From: Anadara kagoshimensis
Lineage: Eukaryota > Mollusca > Bivalvia > Arcoida > Arcidae
Reading direction: 5' to 3'
DNA length: 64,000 bases
Assembly (NCBI GenBank): GCA_021292105.1
Contig: CM037874.1
Span: 38,368,404-38,432,403 of the forward strand
Part shown: positions 1-11,278 of the stretch, one piece after another
Layout: each line of letters starts with the position of its first letter
Position numbering within the stretch: position 1 is the first letter of the stretch
Notes under the pieces: generated by a model
The model's database searches: none
What the model was told of the DNA's origin: nothing
Seen by the model: only the letters and a program-made list of their open reading frames with translations
Position numbers and translations under genes: made by a program

Positions 1-883
1 TGCACCATGGTCTGTCCTAACAAGAAATTCTGCCCCATATAAGTAATGATGGAAATTTCGAATGCTCTTAATTATGGCTAGCAACTCCCTCCTGGTAATA
101 CAGTATTGTCTTTCTGGTTTTGTCAAGGCCTGGCTGTAGTATGCAATCACCCGTTCCTGACCATCTTGAATTTGTGATAGAACTGCTCCTACACCAAATC
201 CTGAGGCATCAGTATCTAATATGAAGGGTTTATCCATTTGTGGGTAGGCAAGGACTGGTGGTGTGGTTAAAGCTCCCTTGAGTGCATTAAAAGCCTCTTC
301 ACATTCTTCATTCCAGCTGAACTTGTTCTGTTTCTCTGTCAATTTATGGAGGGGTCTAGCAATGTCAGCGAAACTTTTAACAAATTTTCTGTAATATGAG
401 CAGGTTCCCAAAAATCCTCTAAGTTCGCGAACATTTCGTGGGGTTGTCCACTTCTGTATAGCTTCTGTTTTTGTTAAATCTGTCTCCACTCCATTCTCTG
501 AAACAATATGCCCTAAAAAAGCAACTTTACGTTGGAACAATTGGCATTTTGATGGCGCTATCTTCATCCCTGCTTCTTTAATTCTCTGCAACACTTCTGA
601 CAGTCTATTGATATGGGTTGGTATATCCTCAGAATACACCACCACATCATCAATATAAAGAATACATGTTTTCCATTGTAATCCAGCTAAGATAAATTCC
701 ATTAATCTCTGGAAGGTGGCGCCAGCATTTGATAAACCCATAGGCATAACTTTAAACTGGAATAATCCACAAGTTGTGGCTATTGCTGTTTTCTCTGCAT
801 CATTAGAATCCATCTCCACTTGCCAATATCCACTCATGAGGTCACAGGTGGAATACCATTTAGATCCTCGTAGGGCATCCAGG
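1..883 (-). pseudogene. pol: Gypsy pol: RT palm/thumb and RNase H start
   Basis: This is the second half of reverse transcriptase and the start of RNase H, in a different frame from the upstream RT part. It is open from about position 883 to the window edge. The RT active-site YIDD motif is encoded at 657-646 and is followed by the usual LGHIVS-type segment. The RNase H region begins with a DTDAS motif at 216-202 and reaches TDHGA at the window edge. A one-base shift at about 880-884, inside the RT palm, separates it from the preceding frame, so this copy cannot make intact RT without correction. The remainder of the polyprotein lies outside the window. Confidence 0.9.
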
Positions 884-2147
884 AATCGTCAATTCGTGGA
901 AGTGGATAGGCATCCTTGATTGTGATTTCATTAACAGATCTAAAGTCAATGCATATGCGTATAGATTGATCTTTCTTGCGCACTATGACCAATGGGGAAG
1001 ACCATGGCGACTTGGACTTTTCAATCACCCCAGCATCCAACAGGCGTTTTATCTCTGTTTCAACCTCATTTCGGGTGGTAATAGGCAATCTTCTTGCTGG
1101 TAGTTTTATAGGCTTTGCACTCTCTGTGTTAATCTTATGTTTTATAATGCCTGTTCTACCAAAATCCTGTTTTGACTTGGCAAATACTACTTCATGTTTA
1201 AGTAACAGTTTTCTCACTTGTTGTTGCTCTTTAAAATTCAAATTATCTTTACACGATTCCCATAGTGGCAGTAAATGGTGTGGTAAACTGGTTTGGTATT
1301 CTTCCTCAGTGGTTATGTTGCAGAGGTAAGGACTACTGTCAGGGTTCTCCTCTAAATCTAAAGTGTTAACAATGTCTTGTACAGGTTCACAATATCCAAC
1401 ACAGGTATTTTCATATAATGTTTGTGGGAAATCATCTAAATTTATCACACGAACCGGAATGTATTGTGACTTGGTATCAATTACAATTTTGGCAATTAAC
1501 AATCCTTTTTGGTACATTCCAGTACTAATCTGGTCAAGTATTGCTGCCTGGAATGCAGGGATATCTGTAGGATAATTGACTTTGGCTTTCATTATGGTTT
1601 CTGATGAAGGGGGTATCACTATGTTCTCAGCTACTTCAACACGGTAAACTTGTTGGCATTGGTCATTTGGTTGGCATGTGATGGTGTCATCATATAATCT
1701 TATGTTCCCCTTCCCTACATCAATTTGGCAGTCATGCATTTGGAGAAAGTCATATCCTAAAACCACAGTGGATTCCACTTCAGCAATGATCATATCTTGT
1801 AAAAAGTAATGGTTTCCAATTTCTATAGGGATTTGGGCTTTACCCAAAGGTGTAGCAATACTTCCATCTGCCATTTTGAGGTTCTTGGAATAATTCTTCA
1901 GTTCTGGTCTGATCTGGTCTGGTATTTTGAAATAAAAATCTGAATGCATTACAGTAATAGTGGATCCTGTATCTAATAAACAACTAACTACAAAATCAAA
2001 AATTCTCCCTAAAATAAATAATCCATTAATATTTTCTTTATATTTAATTTCTAATAATCTAGTCGGCCCGTAATGTTTGACATTACAAGCTGAAGCTTGG
2101 GCCTCTGCTTCAGCTGCTATTAGTTTCCCTGGTAGGACCTTCCGTGG
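880..2147 (-). pseudogene. pol: Gypsy pol: retropepsin and RT N-terminal half
   Basis: The frame is open from just after a TAA at 2150-2148 down to the RT frameshift near 880, and it reaches an out-of-frame stop at 834. The aspartic protease active site DTGS is at 1973-1962, followed by the VVLGYDFL segment typical of retropepsins. The RT fingers begin near 1080: the residues around LLDAGVIEKSKSPWSSP and the ICIDFRSVNE segment are conserved Ty3/Gypsy RT motifs. The frame equals that of gag but differs from the zinc-knuckle frame that lies between them. Function in the family is polyprotein cleavage and cDNA synthesis in the virus-like particle. Confidence 0.92.
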
Positions 2148-2286
2148 TTAGATGAGTTTCTTGTTTGTCTGGAATTAGTCGCGGTTGTCCAAAGTCATGC
2201 TTAAATTTTGCACATTCGCTTCTAATGTGGCCTACTTTTCCACAGTAGTTACACCTCTTGGATTGTCCCCCTTGAAAAGTGTTCAT
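2110..2286 (-). pseudogene. gag: Gypsy gag nucleocapsid: CCHC zinc knuckle
   Basis: A short frame carries a single CX2CX4HX4C zinc knuckle (C-N-Y-C, G-K-V-G-H, then C four residues later), the RNA-packaging module of Gag nucleocapsid. Its first ATG overlaps the gag stop codon (ATGA at 2286-2283), one base back from the gag frame. It ends with TGA at 2112-2110, while the protease frame is already open from 2147, so the two overlap by about 38 bases. This arrangement could be read through a -1 and then a further frame change, or it could be two indels in a dead copy. Basis: sequence for the motif and overlap, inference for the mechanism. Confidence 0.85.
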
Positions 2287-3270
2287 TTGGTGACTAGCTG
2301 TGACTTCTCTAACTTCTCCAATCTTACGGCAAGTTCTTTCATTTCAGAATTATTCATTTCTAGGTTTGGCTTAGTTTTATCATCTTCACATTGCATACGA
2401 ATAGGTCTGATGGTGCGACCACGCCTTCCTCTCTGAAAGGCTTCATATTCTAGGGATAGTCTTACAGCATCATTAAGGGATTTTGGCTTCCCCTGGAAAA
2501 CAAACAATTCCATGTCCGAGTCATTTAGGGATTCCAGGAAACTGTCTCGTGCCATCTCATCTCGCATCTCATCTGGAATTGTAGGATATGCTCGTCTCAC
2601 TAACCGCTTGATATCTTGGGCCAAAACAGTTAATTCCTCATTTCGACCTCTTATTTTACTTTTTATTTTGGTTTTAAATAATTCTGTTTGATTATCTGGC
2701 TCAAATCTATTGGTTAAGGCTTGGGTTAATGAAATGTAATTCCTCCGTTTACTTTGACTTAAGTCGCTTAGTACTCCCTGGGCTGCTCCTCTAAGACTAG
2801 TGGCTAATTCTAGTGCTTTCAGCTCATTATTCCATTTATTTCTTTCAGCTATCAGCTCAAAATGTACCAGGTAGTCACTCCAACTCTGAGTTCCATCATA
2901 CTCAGCTGGTTTCTTGTAAGGGACTTTTTCAGGGTTATGGTCTCTCAGGGTACCAAACATTGGCTCATCTGCATATGAGGTAGCATCATTTCTTGAAATA
3001 TGGCTTAAAGGATGTGTTATAGAAGTATCACCAGAAGTGGAGGCTCTTGTTTGTACTGGTTCAACATTTCCATGTTCATCACTCCATCTTACTCTTGACC
3101 TAGAGCTGGTTTGGGAAATTGGCTCATGGTGATTAGATTCTGTTACTTGATTGATGCTTGGTTCTGGAATATTACACTGAAATAAACTGGGAAATGGTGA
3201 TTTAGCAGCTAGTACTGTATTAAGGGCATTACTCATTTTAACTACTTCTGCTCTTAAGGTATCATTTGCC
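2283..3270 (-). pseudogene. gag: Gypsy gag capsid domain
   Basis: This is an open frame whose first ATG is at 3236 and which stays open upstream to about 3270. The N-terminal part is Ser/Thr-rich. The central part (YDGTQSWSDYLVHFE, then a WNNELKALELATSLRGAA segment) matches the retrotransposon Gag capsid fold, in which an aromatic-rich first helix precedes the capsid core. The C-terminal SLEYEAF and basic RGRRGRTIRP segments lead toward the nucleocapsid. The frame stops directly before the zinc knuckle. The N-terminal 84 codons lie in another frame, and a one-base change in a GGGG run near 3268-3272 would explain the split. The role is capsid assembly. Confidence 0.88.
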
Positions 3271-3508
3271 CCTGTAGAATGTTAAGTTTCTCACTGGCTT
3301 GGTCTTGGTTATGCCTCACATCTTGAGTGTCACCAGACTGGAAATTGTCTTGTATACTTGACATTCTAAATGCCACCTCTCCACTTGGGGTACTGTCCAT
3401 AAATGTTGGAGAATTAGACCGACTGGCTTGGCAACTCTCCATATCACTTTGGTCATCTTGATCCGTATCAAGGAGTTCACTCCTTACTGGATTATCATTT
3501 GAAGTCAT
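3254..3508 (-). pseudogene. gag: Gypsy gag N-terminal segment
   Basis: The frame has 84 codons with ATG at 3508, rich in Ser, Asp, Gln and Asn (DTDQDDQSDMES near the start). It stops just inside the downstream gag frame. It looks like the disordered N-terminus of Gag displaced by a single-base shift, because the next frame continues without a stop across the junction. No known domain is visible. It could instead be a separate small ORF, but the overlap and the position directly after the leader favour one interrupted gag. Confidence 0.6.
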
Positions 3509-3785
3509 AATAGGTACTATATTATGCTTACACTATGTGTTACTAGTATATAAATCAGGAGTATCCCTTATCTATAAAAAGTATATAAAACAAAGTGAGT
3601 TCCTATAAACTAAACCACAAAACTAGTACAACCACCATAACAACCTACACACCATAAATAAAATAAATCAACCACACCACCTTCATGGATCATTACTAAT
3701 CTGACTGGCTGAAGCTACTGGCATTTCTCTGGTTTGGAGATGTGAAGTGCTGATGGAAACAAGGAGTCACCTACAACTCGGACAA
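3509..3785 (-). other. Gypsy untranslated leader
   Basis: This is the AT-rich, CA-repeat-like stretch between the primer-binding site and the first gag codon. It holds no open frame of note and corresponds to the 5' leader, where a packaging signal would be expected. Confidence 0.7.
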
Positions 3786-3803
3786 ATCCCACCGCTGCCA
3801 CCA
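3786..3803 (-). promoter_or_regulatory. Primer-binding site for tRNA-Leu
   Basis: On the plus strand this reads ATCCCACCGCTGCCACCA, which matches the 3' end of animal tRNA-Leu including the CCA tail. On the element's own strand it is therefore an 18-nt primer-binding site beginning TGGTGGC. It sits three bases from the LTR edge (TGTAACG on plus), exactly where minus-strand cDNA priming takes place. Confidence 0.88.
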
Positions 3804-3805
3804 AT

Positions 3806-5611
3806 TGTAACGCCAGCCACTTTCCACCCTATGTGCATGGTGAATATTTCACCCGGGTATGACATAATCACTAAACATGCACAGGGAGGGAAGTGCTGCT
3901 ACGTAGCCGAGCGGATCTTCTGAGTACATTATGATACTATCATAGTATTATTTATCGAAGTAGAGCTGCCACCACCTCACATAGTGAGGAAAATATATAC
4001 ACATAATGTGTGGGTCCGTAAAACCAGTATAGTTTTGTTGTAAGAGTTGTAGGTAAGTCGGTGTTGTCTTGGAGTTAAAGGGGTATGGCATGGTAGCTGC
4101 CATGTGGTAAGTTACATTAACTGCATGGGATGTTGACTTTCTGCATCAATGCCTGCACTGGATGGTAAAGTCTTGCAAACAGCACTTGGTATGGTAATCT
4201 GGTGGTGTGGTTAAATAAGTAAAAATAGGAAGGCACACAGAAACCCTAAACTAGTATGTTGCCTTTTTAACAGACAAGCCTGAGTTTGAGCGTGCAACAC
4301 AAAGTTGAAAATACCTGACCAATGAAATCAATGACCAACAAAAATGTCAATAAACTGAACCTCGGTGGTTGTACTGAAACCAAAATGGTATAAAAAAAAC
4401 AGCGACTATACTTGCATGGTAGCTACAAGTATTCTTGGTTACATAGTAGGTACAATTTCAGTGATCAGGTGGTCTCACTTTTACCCTAATGGACTGAAAT
4501 AATGAACTTCCACAATAACTGACCTTTAAATAATGGATTTAATTCTTAATGAATATTTAATATGGAAAATAACAAATAACAATAGCAATGTATACATCAC
4601 TGCACTACCACTGACTCTCAACTCTCCCTAGCTTCAAATGACTGATAAAATTGGCTAAAATAACGGGCCAAATATGTAATTAAAATGACTGTAGTCATTA
4701 ATAAAAGATAAGTAAAAACCAAATTGACTGAACTAAGCTGACCTATGGCTCGAAAAACAAGTAAAGTTAAGGTTCTCCAAAAATAGGCAGGATTTACAAA
4801 ACAAAAACGCCCCGAGTGCTACCTGTGAAGGTGTACACAAGATTAATTTCCCCCAAACTGTGCAATAACGAAATGGTTAACTTTGACTGAATAAAAATGA
4901 CATTGAACTATAAAAATACCCCCAAAAAATGATTCCCTACTGAAAAACTTATGAAATGAAAAAGATTTACGACTCCCCCCCCTCTTTTGATAGAGAACAC
5001 CCGGCTTCCTCAGGCTAATGGCATGGAATGGCTAAGTCCCCTCTGAACGTCATGGCTCCTCGATCGCTTGCTCATTGTGGTAATACAATGAGAGCTAGAT
5101 CCCTGGGTATGGACTTCACATGGCAAGATGATATATTTTAATTAGCACTGGAAGGTGCGCATGTTGATGGAAGTATGTACCTTCAAAAGCAAGTCGCTTG
5201 GTCAGGAATTAACAAAAATGGATGGTGCTGGCGTCTTGGATGCAGACCAAAGCAGAAAAGGAACTCGCGACCGACCGAGGGGACGCTTTATATACTGGGC
5301 GTGGTCGACCAGAAAAATACGGTCGACCGGGAAACCCAGCCAATCCCTATTGACCATTTCGACCATCATGACCCCTAGAAAGGGTCAAGAAAAAGGGTCG
5401 ACCGAAAATGGTAAGTTTGACCGTTTTCAAGATGGCGACAATTCTTGTAGATCCCTTCAACAATAAATATATTTTCCAGGAATCAGTACCGCATCTGTCG
5501 TAGTTTTTCTGACTGATAAAATGTTCTCTATCATTCCCTAACTTATTTCCCGTAAAAATAACTGAGAATTAATGCACAGTTAAAGAATTAAAAATCCCCC
5601 GACCCCTCACA
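3806..5611 (-). repeat. Gypsy 5' LTR
   Basis: On the element strand the LTR starts TGTGAGGGGTCGGG at 5611 and ends GGCGTTACA at 3806, giving the TG...CA ends of LTR retroelements. The inner edge is fixed by the adjacent primer-binding site. The outer edge is inferred from the TGT/ACA ends, because the partner LTR and target-site duplication are not in the window. The length is about 1.8 kb, long for this group. It contains a TATA box and GTCGACC-rich sequence near 5300-5400. Confidence 0.78.
5288..5296 (-). promoter_or_regulatory. LTR TATA box
   Basis: TATATAAAG on the minus strand, inside the LTR and upstream of a long R-U5 region. It is the probable core promoter of the retrotransposon transcript. 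Confidence 0.6.
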
Positions 5612-8600
5612 CTTAATGTGTGATATAAGTTGTAAATATATGATTTACAGTACAAATAAAGTTAACACTGAATGTTAACATGAAATAGGAGCAGTATCTG
5701 ACTATGTTACTGCCCAGATTACAAAATATTATAATAAAACACCCCTACCCCAAACGACCTTTAAATGTGCCCCCCCCCTTTTCTAGCATATAAAGTGAAA
5801 TTTGTAAAATGTAACATTATGTATTTATTTATTTTTTGATTTATTTATTTATTTATTTATTAATGGAACGTAAAAGATTTAGGCAATTTTGGAAATAATC
5901 AGGTACATGTACATGTACTCTATCGTCTCTTTAACTGATAATTTAATTTATTTATTTATATGTTTCGGTGTTAAACTTTCGACAGACCTGTACAGTATGT
6001 AATAATTTAATATTGTTTAATATGAAAAAATTATTTTGTTTATAATTGCAAATGGTTATAGATGCCCAAAATGACATCATAATAAAAATTATTTTGTTTA
6101 TAATTGCAATATTAAAATAGATCAGTCGGTAGAGCCAGTATGCTGCATGTCAAATTATTGATCTAGAAAAGGTAATTGTATTGCAAAGAAGTCAGTTTTA
6201 AGCTATGAAAGTCGCAGACCCTTCAGAGCAGATATTTAACCCTATATATATGCGACGTGTAACTCTGGGTGAAAACAAAAAGGACTTTCCAAGTAGATAT
6301 CTTTCATTAGCATTGATTTAAACTTTAAAACAGATTTATTCATCGACTTATCTTTAAAATTGGAATAATATTTATTTAAGAATAACTTTTGTTTTAACAA
6401 GTTAATCATATGGCACAGTGGTGAAGAATTTATTCAAGAGCTAACAATGACATGACAGTGATTCATTAATATTCCTGAGCAAAGTTTTGAACGCGCCGTC
6501 TTTCAAAACTGATGCCGGTAATGCCAATTATCTATTTGACCGAAACTTGTAAGGTTTTCACAGAGGATGGACATTATATTCGAATGGTAAATTTTCCCTT
6601 GTCACTGGCATCATCAGCACATCGAGTAAGGTCATTAGCTTTAGAATTTAAGTTTTTCTTTGTACTTGCAGAAATTGTAGATTTTGAATTAAATTACTGT
6701 GTTTAATAATGGGAACTTAATTACAACACGCTTTTGATTTTTAATTTGAAAAGCCTCTATGCTTAATTTAGTAAATTTATGTTGTTCTCACCCAAACAAT
6801 GCCGGGCTGTGAAAGTCAAAGTATATATCAGCACATTTTATCCTACTTCTTGATAAACGCGTACAGGGGAGATTTATAATCACTGATCAAAGTGTTTTAC
6901 ATTTCAAACATATCATGAATTTCATATGAATGCTATGAAAATAAACAAACTGACCATGATTTTGCCATATATCGCGTCTGAACGCTCTGAACATTTAATA
7001 ATGCGCATGTTATATCTCAATAAACTACTAAAACTACTTGTGCTAAAACACAAGTTATTCATTTTCCTTACTTTTTAAACGGGTCTATTTAGTCATGTCT
7101 ATTTCGTTCTAAATATCAAAACTGAAAATTTATATTCTTCCGCGTCAAACATGTCGGCAACTTATCAAACATCAACCTATCAAAAAAATCTGGCCTCAAT
7201 CACTCATGTCAATCGATCGTCAAACGGAACATTTGCATGCTATTCATAGCAGTACAATTTTGAACCAAAGGTTGGAAACTGACATCGAAAGGAAGTGAAA
7301 TGTGGAAATAAAAGTTTAACACAAACCCAGACCACATGAAGCTAATATCAATAATGGTCAGATTCTTAAATCTTGAAGCGCTTGTCTGAGTGGAACCCTA
7401 TTCAAGTACAAGTGGAGGACCTCCGAGTGCGTTGAACATATATATCACTAATGGTAGAGACCGTATTAAACGCATCATGGACAAGCTTAAATGCCGATGG
7501 GTGATAGATATTCAATGTCATATTGCTTCAAATTGAATATTGATTCCACATCTCCCAAGTTAAAAATCGCCGATGGCGATGGTCAATGTTTATGTTTTGA
7601 TTTAGCAGATCACCAATGTAGATAAAACATTTTTAAAAATCCTTCGAAATTGTTTTGACTTGATTTGTAACCTAAATTAATTTCTTATATGTGAATAAAG
7701 ACGAACAATAACACAAATAAAGCTGTAAGGTATATGCAAGATTAACCATTCGTATTCTGACCCCTGAACTGATTGGAGTGTTATATGTTCACGGAGTTGC
7801 TATGGTTGCGTTATTTTACTGGCGCATAGGATTATTAGATTAAAACTAAATCCAATAAATACTAAAAATAAGATCAACAACAAATCAAACAACATACATA
7901 TTTATTTTGTGCCGTACATCAAACTACGGGAGCCCGTTACTGCAAAATTGTGAAAATACATGTATATACCGAGAGAAAATATTTACTATCTTGCGGTAGA
8001 TACTTGGTTATATCTATGCGACAGCGGACATTTTGGTTGTTTTTTTTTCAATGTTTTATTATAGTTTAGACATTTTAATTTCAACCAGATGAACATTCTT
8101 TCACATTAGTTTTCTATATAATAGTTACGTTAGAATCACCTTATTTTTAATCCGTTATTACTCTTTTTTGAGATATTCTTGTTGTGACATTCAATTAGCA
8201 GCTTAATATGATGTAATCCTTATTTCTCCAGTTCTTACTTACCATGTATGTTTATTCACGGGTTATGTTAAACAGGTTCTATCCAGCTTTTCAATCAATT
8301 CGCTTTAAGATAATAGTTTATGGGTAGACGGATTAAGCTTTCAATATAGGGAAATCCCTTAGCTAGCGACTTCTCGGATAGCCGGAGTACTTTGCGGTTG
8401 TATCGGAATTTACCAATCAACCAGTTATCATACATATCTTTAACGGAAAACAGCATCATAATAATTAAATGTTATGTTACTGAACATTTACATCGTTAAT
8501 TTAAATTTTGTTTAGCAAATTACCACCATATCGTTAAAGCATTTAATATTAGAAAACAGAATACAGTCATTATTTAACGTTTACAGACTAGCTTTAGGTT

Positions 8601-9190
8601 TTCATTCAAGTGATGAAGTGACAACGGGGTCCAAACTCTATCCAGACCTACAGAGACAAAATCCACCACCCCTTTGTCGGGCCCGTTGTTGCGTCTAACT
8701 CGTTGATGCTTGTAAGTCAATCTAAAACAGTAAGCTACTAAGAATCAGTTACTTGTAGGATTGGTTTGGATAAAAGAAATTGTGTTTCACCGTGAAGTGA
8801 AGATAATTTCACATATAACGATGTGGTACGTTTTTGAATAGGGGAAAAAACAGAGAACCCATGAGAAAAGCATGCCAACTACGTAAGCAAATATTTTCAT
8901 ACTAGGGTGTGCCTCAGCAGGGATCATTGGGACTTAGGTGTGGAGAGGAACTTTGATCAGTAGACGTGCGTCAAAACTTTAGATATGATGCATGCACATT
9001 TAGTAGAAAAGTTAGCTCCCCCTTGGTAAGAGTTTATTACAAGTAATACATAGCCGTTGGGGGCACGATGATCTGAAAAATGTACTTATGGTAAAAACAA
9101 ATGTCCGTGAAAAACTAACCTGTATTTAGATATTTATGTTTTTACGACAAAATGGTATTTCAGATGAAAAACTATATGCTATATAATAAA
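5612..9190. other. AT-rich non-coding stretch
   Basis: No gene is recognised. It holds an (ATTT)n microsatellite at 5822-5862 and a local duplication of about 25 bp (6025-6052 and 6085-6110). A GC-richer, bidirectionally open patch lies at 8600-8740 and is listed separately. Confidence 0.6.
8600..8740. other. GC-rich open patch of unknown nature
   Basis: A compact GC-rich island in AT-rich DNA. The plus strand is open through HHPFVGPVVASNSLML and meets a GTAAGT at about 8709. The minus strand is open for more than 40 codons (RRNNGPDKGVVDFVSVGLD). An in-frame TGA sits just inside the likely plus-strand acceptor. It could be a decayed exon or a fragment of a dispersed repeat. I do not recognise a family. 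Confidence 0.25.
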
Positions 9191-9308
9191 AGGGTTATTG
9201 AATTGATAATGCAAAATATTGTCCTCGCATCCAAATTTGCACTCGGAAGCTCGTGCAAATGCCGACTCAACTCGGGACAATATTTCACAATATCAGTTCA
9301 ATAACCCT
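9191..9308. mobile_element. Hairpin MITE (palindromic foldback element)
   Basis: The left arm starts AGGGTTATTGAATTGATAAT and the right arm ends CAATATCAGTTCAATAACCCT, its inverted complement with a few mismatches. The centre is again palindromic (ATTTGCAC ... GTGCAAAT). The whole 118 bp can fold into one long hairpin and has no coding capacity, as expected of a miniature inverted-repeat element. Confidence 0.75.
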
Positions 9309-10822
9309 ATATTATCATGATCGACTTCAATGAAGTCTCCACCTTGATTGATAACAGATATTCGGACACATACGCTTTCATGCACATGTACAGAGTTTTG
9401 AATGTTTACCAACATATATTAAAAATTCAGCCAATGACCCGTACACGTTCACACTATTTTTAGATGGAGTATGGTTTTATCATTCTTTACATTCAATATT
9501 GAGTAGTTAGATATCCATTTTATTCAAGGATATCATGTCAACACTATTGATTGATATATTTAATGGAGTTTTTCGTTTCAGTCAAGACAGAGGACTTATA
9601 TCAAACCGTCACCATCTAAAAATGAAGTACCAGGCATTTTAATCTTAACCAAAGCACTGAAGACAATTTTAAGATATTATATATCAAGACATCAATTAAG
9701 TATAGTGATATAATATGTTTACTATCTTTTTTTGTCTTCTATTGATAAGTGCTATGAAATAAGTAAATAAAAAGTGAAAATTGGTGATATTATTTCTTTG
9801 TATTTGAGTGTTCTCTGCGGTAACCACTTTTTCATTTACAATTTATATTATTTATCATTGAATCTTTGATTAAATACGGACAAAACATTTTAATTATCTA
9901 TTTACATATAAATGCACCAAATGGCCTTTTTTTCCCAAATTCTTAACTGACCTTACTTAGCGCGAACTTGCATAATGTGCGTATGGTTTTTTTTTATTAT
10001 TTCGCACCAGACTTAATGATTCTTTTAATTCTGGTTACGTCAATAAAGACTAAATGTATAAATGCATTGCTGATTCCATTGCCAAATTCTACTTATATCT
10101 CACATATAAATCACAAATAATTGGCTTCTAAGTGTTGTTCTCGACCTGATGGCATAGTGTTTAGCAACCAAGTAAATCTATACCATCTGAAATGGTAGGT
10201 ATGACAAATAAATAATCATGTCATATTACGTCTTGTTTGTCAAAAGGACGCTGATATCAAAATAGACTCGTTGTAATCATTGTTGTCAGATCGCTAAAAC
10301 TACTCTTGAATGTAATCATTTACGACATCATGTTATTTATTTTTACAACAAACTTGATATAAAATAAACTTGCTGTATACTTTATCAGACATATATCAGT
10401 TTTTTTCTTCTACAAGTAGTTAAGTCGCGGTACAATGGCTGAGGCGTCTCTCCACCGTATATCTGACTTGTCGACCAGTATGAAAAATGTTTTAATGGTT
10501 GTATCGGTACCAAAATAATGGCATGAGTGGTTAACATTCAAAAGGTCGCCATATGTGCAAATGCTACAAAGCAGATCAGAAACACTTATACAAACTCACA
10601 AACCTCATTAACTTGTAAATAATATTATTTCTGCGATGAATAAGGTTAAAATTAATTACTTACTTGACGTTAAACAACACTAAATCAACTAACCATATCT
10701 TCTCTCAGATAGTAAAAATTTTCACACTCTTGAAAAGTTATGTCATATGTTTTATATGTTAAAACTTTAATACCAAAATTAGTGTATTTACTTTTAATTA
10801 TATTATGCTTTCACTTCCAAAC
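9309..10822. other. AT-rich non-coding stretch
   Basis: Apart from the possible exon at 9582-9626, nothing firm is seen. A short ATG frame with good start context at 10436 (MAEASLHRISDLS) ends after 27 codons and is not supported further. Confidence 0.5.
9582..9626 (+). CDS. Possible 45-nt host exon
   Basis: A good acceptor (GTTTTTCGTTTCAG) precedes 15 codons with no stop, reading SRQRTYIKPSPSKNE, followed by a weak donor GTACCA. The length is a multiple of three and the composition (Lys, Ser, Pro, Arg) resembles the peptide read from the micro-exons further downstream on the same strand. Membership of the same gene is only a guess. The frame stays open past the donor for about 25 more codons. 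Confidence 0.22.
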
Positions 10823-10950
10823 AGAATGTCGAGTGCATTGCGAATGAACAGTCACTCTCTAGTTTTAAGTCTTTGGTCAGACCCAATCGGGTTCGAATCC
10901 ACGACCTCCCACTTACGGAGCAAGCACTCAACCAATTGAGAAACCGCTGT
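10823..10950 (-). mobile_element. tRNA-derived SINE, 5' truncated body and head
   Basis: The reverse complement carries a tRNA-like head with an A-box (TTGAGTGCTTGCTCCG) and a B-box (GGATTCGAACCCGA), followed by the GGTCTGACC segment seen in the longer copies at 21187 and 63072. It is the same family on the opposite strand, cut off after the proximal body. Confidence 0.8.
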
Positions 10951-11187
10951 TATTCTCATATATGAGAAGCTGTAAATATTTTCGTCAAAGTCTGAATAAA
11001 ATTATGATCGGGCGTTTAGCTAGTTGTTATCTGCCAGTGCCGGAAAAGCTCCGACTGCATTATTTCTAGCTACATAAAGTTATTAAAATGATAACAATTT
11101 AACGTTTAATGTAGTTCCAGGGAAAGGTGTTAATAACACAGAAGCTCCATAGAAACGGTGAATGTACTATTTGTAACTCTATATTAG

Positions 11188-11278
11188 ATTTACTACGAAG
11201 AGCCAATGAAAAAGGAGTATTGTTTCAGAAAACTGGAGAAAATAAGATCACCTGGAACAAAGATATACCTTATACAGA
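11188..11278 (+). CDS. Possible host exon with strong donor
   Basis: This segment follows TATATTAG and ends at a consensus donor GTAAGTAC. A second acceptor, ATTGTTTCAG, lies inside it at 11228, which would give a 50-nt exon instead of 91 nt. Two frames are open. One reads RRANEKGVLFQKTGENK... and leaves in phase 2. The other reads KKEYCFRKLEKIRSPGTK... and leaves in phase 1. Neither resembles a family I can name with confidence. Base composition and the splice signals favour a real exon upstream of the micro-exon units. Confidence 0.35.

Larger units (their letters stand above)
1..5611 (-). mobile_element. Ty3/Gypsy LTR retrotransposon, 5' part
   Basis: This is an LTR retrotransposon transcribed on the minus strand. 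Read from high to low coordinates, the order is LTR, tRNA-Leu primer site, gag, CCHC zinc knuckle, retropepsin, reverse transcriptase and start of RNase H. That order, with protease before RT and no integrase between them, fits the Ty3/Gypsy (Metaviridae) layout. The RNase H runs off the window, so integrase and the 3' LTR are not visible. The coding part changes frame at least four times in this copy, so it is very probably inactive, although some shifts could be the family's normal recoding. The 1.8-kb LTR is much longer than that of the bivalve element Steamer, so I do not assign it to that family. Confidence 0.93.

Noticed and set aside
3806..5611. Steamer-like retrotransposon assignment
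   Set aside because: The tRNA-Leu primer is shared with some bivalve Gypsy elements, but the LTR is about ten times longer than a Steamer LTR and the frames are split.
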